From: an uncultured Pseudomonadota bacterium
Lineage (GTDB): Bacteria; Pseudomonadota; Gammaproteobacteria; Burkholderiales; Nitrosomonadaceae
NCBI GenBank assembly: GCA_903957805.1
Contig: CAJBQQ010000293.1
Location: 1 to 6,938, forward strand
Direction of reading: 5' to 3'
Length of the DNA stretch: 6,938 nt
In this document: piece after piece, positions 5,616-6,938 of the stretch
Layout: each line of letters opens with the position of its first letter
Numbering within the stretch: position 1 is the stretch's first letter
Made by a program: the position numbers and the translations under genes
Notes under the pieces: model-generated
Databases searched by the model: none
Told to the model about the DNA's origin: nothing
The model's input: only the letters and a program-made list of their open reading frames with translations

Positions 5616-6938
5616 CTATCTTCCCCGCATGAACATCTTGTCAAGATCGGCCAGTGTCATTTCAAACCAGGTCGGCCTTCCGTGATTGCACTGATCAGAC
5701 CGTTCGGTCATCTCCATCTCCCGTAGCAGACCATTCATTTCCGGTACGGTTAGTATCCGGTTTGCGCGGACTGCGGTATGGCATGCCATGGTCGAGAGTA
5801 ACTCATTCCGGCGACCGGTCATGACTTGACTGGCACCAAATTCACGGATCTCACTCAGAACGGCACGAGCGAGTTGTGTTGCATCGGCATCCTTGAGGGT
5901 GGCCGGTAGGGCACGGACTGCCAATGCGGTGGGCGAGATCGCGACGATTTCAAAACCAAGCTCTCTCAGGATCGCATCATTCTCCTCGGCAGTGGCTATT
6001 TCCAGGCTATCTGCTCTGAATGTGACCGGTATCAGCAGAGGTTGCATCGATACCGAACGACTGTCCAGTGCGGATTTTAGCTTCTCATAGACAACCCTCT
6101 CATGAGCAGCGTGCATGTCCACGATGATCAGGCCACGACTATTCTGCGCAAGGATGTAAACACCTAAGAGCTGCCCCAGAGCAAACCCCAGGGGTGGAAT
6201 CTCTGACTCGGTCTCAATCGGTGCAGTTGCTACCGGTGTGGAGGATACGGTATTCGCACCAAATAGGGCCTGGTAAAAGGCCGGTGCCTGGCTGGTTGTA
6301 GCGAGAGGCATGCTATTTTGCCGTGAATATAGAGGGTATGGCGTAAATGCTCTCGGACTTGCATCCTCCAGATTTCTCGGCGTAAGCGTTTGTTGGGGTG
6401 CAGATAGGGACTTGTTGATTGCGTGGAAAATGAATTGATGGAGTGCACGAGAATCATGAAACCGAACCTCGGTCTTGGTGGGGTGTACATTAACATCCAC
6501 TCCATCTGGGCTCATTTCAAGGTACAGCACAAAGGCGGGGTGTCGTTCCAGATGGAGAACATCTCGATAGGCCTCTCGAAGTGCGTGTGCGATCAACCTG
6601 TCACGCACAAAACGTCCATTAACAAAGAAGTACTGGGTATCTCGTGAGGAGCGTGAGTAGGTGGGTAATGCTGCCGCCCCCCACAGTCGTAAATCTGCCG
6701 CTTGTTCATCAATGAATACCGATGTCTGTATGAAATCCTGACCGAGTACCGCTGCCATGCGCTGTCTTGGATCGGCAGGGGGTAGGTGGTGCCGTATCTT
6801 CCCATTATGTTGTAGCGTGAACCCGATCGAGGATCGTGATAACGCGAGGCGCAGAAAGATCTCCTCACAATGGGCAAACTCAGTCGCTTCAGTTTTTAGA
6901 AATTTCCGTCTGGCAGGGGTGTTGAAGTAGAGATCCTG
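5616..6938 (-). CDS. mutL: DNA mismatch repair protein MutL (5' end outside window)
   Basis: MutL links mismatch recognition by MutS to strand removal. The frame is open to the window edge, so the ATG at 6758 is internal; 440 residues are visible and about 140 are missing, including most GHKL ATPase motifs. In visible numbering: LYFNTPARRKFLK at the start, then the transducer domain with VNVHPTKTEVRF (lysine at 6474-6476), a variable Pro/Ser/Thr-rich linker (about 165-245), and the C-terminal dimerisation domain. That domain holds DMHAAHERVVYE (6084-6119), fitting the DQHA(X)2E(X)4E metal-binding motif of nicking MutL proteins; QPLLIP (6027-6044), the family's beta-clamp-binding motif; ACHTAVRAN (Cys386); CNHGRP (5673-5690); and the terminal FMRGR. 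The protein should therefore be a latent endonuclease, unlike E. coli MutL, which relies on MutH. It is transcribed toward the lipoprotein genes with no clear terminator. Confidence 0.98.
   Translation of the reverse strand, partial: QDLYFNTPARRKFLKTEATEFAHCEEIFLRLALSRSSIGFTLQHNGKIRHHLPPADPRQRMAAVLGQDFIQTSVFIDEQAADLRLWGAAALPTYSRSSRDTQYFFVNGRFVRDRLIAHALREAYRDVLHLERHPAFVLYLEMSPDGVDVNVHPTKTEVRFHDSRALHQFIFHAINKSLSAPQQTLTPRNLEDASPRAFTPYPLYSRQNSMPLATTSQAPAFYQALFGANTVSSTPVATAPIETESEIPPLGFALGQLLGVYILAQNSRGLIIVDMHAAHERVVYEKLKSALDSRSVSMQPLLIPVTFRADSLEIATAEENDAILRELGFEIVAISPTALAVRALPATLKDADATQLARAVLSEIREFGASQVMTGRRNELLSTMACHTAVRANRILTVPEMNGLLREMEMTERSDQCNHGRPTWFEMTLADLDKMFMRGR

Noticed and set aside
1..6938. 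Defence system, mobile element, toxin-antitoxin pair or CRISPR array.
   Set aside because: No transposase, integrase, nuclease operon, toxin fold or regularly spaced repeats found on either strand; the large genes are housekeeping.

Overview
The window reads as ordinary chromosome of a Gram-negative bacterium, most likely a betaproteobacterium. The ClpB, DapA and MutL proteins are all of proteobacterial type. The BamC-like lipoprotein has the long (385-residue) form with the Lys-Leu-Pro-Pro-Leu-Glu-Ile-Pro-Pro-Asp-Leu linker that I associate with Betaproteobacteria. MutL carries the Asp-Met-His-Ala endonuclease motif found in beta-type MutL rather than the MutH-dependent enteric type. Base composition looks close to balanced. 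I cannot name the genus from this sequence. I see no phage, IS element, CRISPR array, rRNA or tRNA.

Layout. (1) Positions 1-2286, + strand: the last ~760 codons of the disaggregase gene clpB, whose start lies left of the window. (2) 2287-4450, + strand: a dapA-bamC pair that overlaps by 8 nt, with a possible promoter in the short gap after clpB. DapA makes the lysine and meso-diaminopimelate precursor for cell wall; BamC is an accessory lipoprotein of the outer-membrane beta-barrel assembly machine. (3) 4451-5615: a region facing the other way with two small, unrecognised lipoprotein genes on the - strand. Each has its own promoter-like sequence and ribosome binding site, and each is followed by an almost identical perfect hairpin terminator. 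They look like diverged copies of one promoter-gene-terminator unit. The leftmost terminator also sits between convergent bamC and the first lipoprotein gene and can serve both strands. (4) 5304-5615: a 312-nt gap with an AT-rich stretch that looks like two back-to-back promoters over a short direct repeat, plus a hairpin. (5) 5616-6938, - strand: the last 440 codons of mutL, whose start lies right of the window.

The known genes are unrelated housekeeping functions: protein disaggregation, lysine/cell-wall synthesis, outer-membrane assembly and mismatch repair. The part least explained by known families is the pair of small lipoproteins and the divergent promoter region beside them. These were the best candidates I found for something undescribed, and the evidence for a new system is modest.
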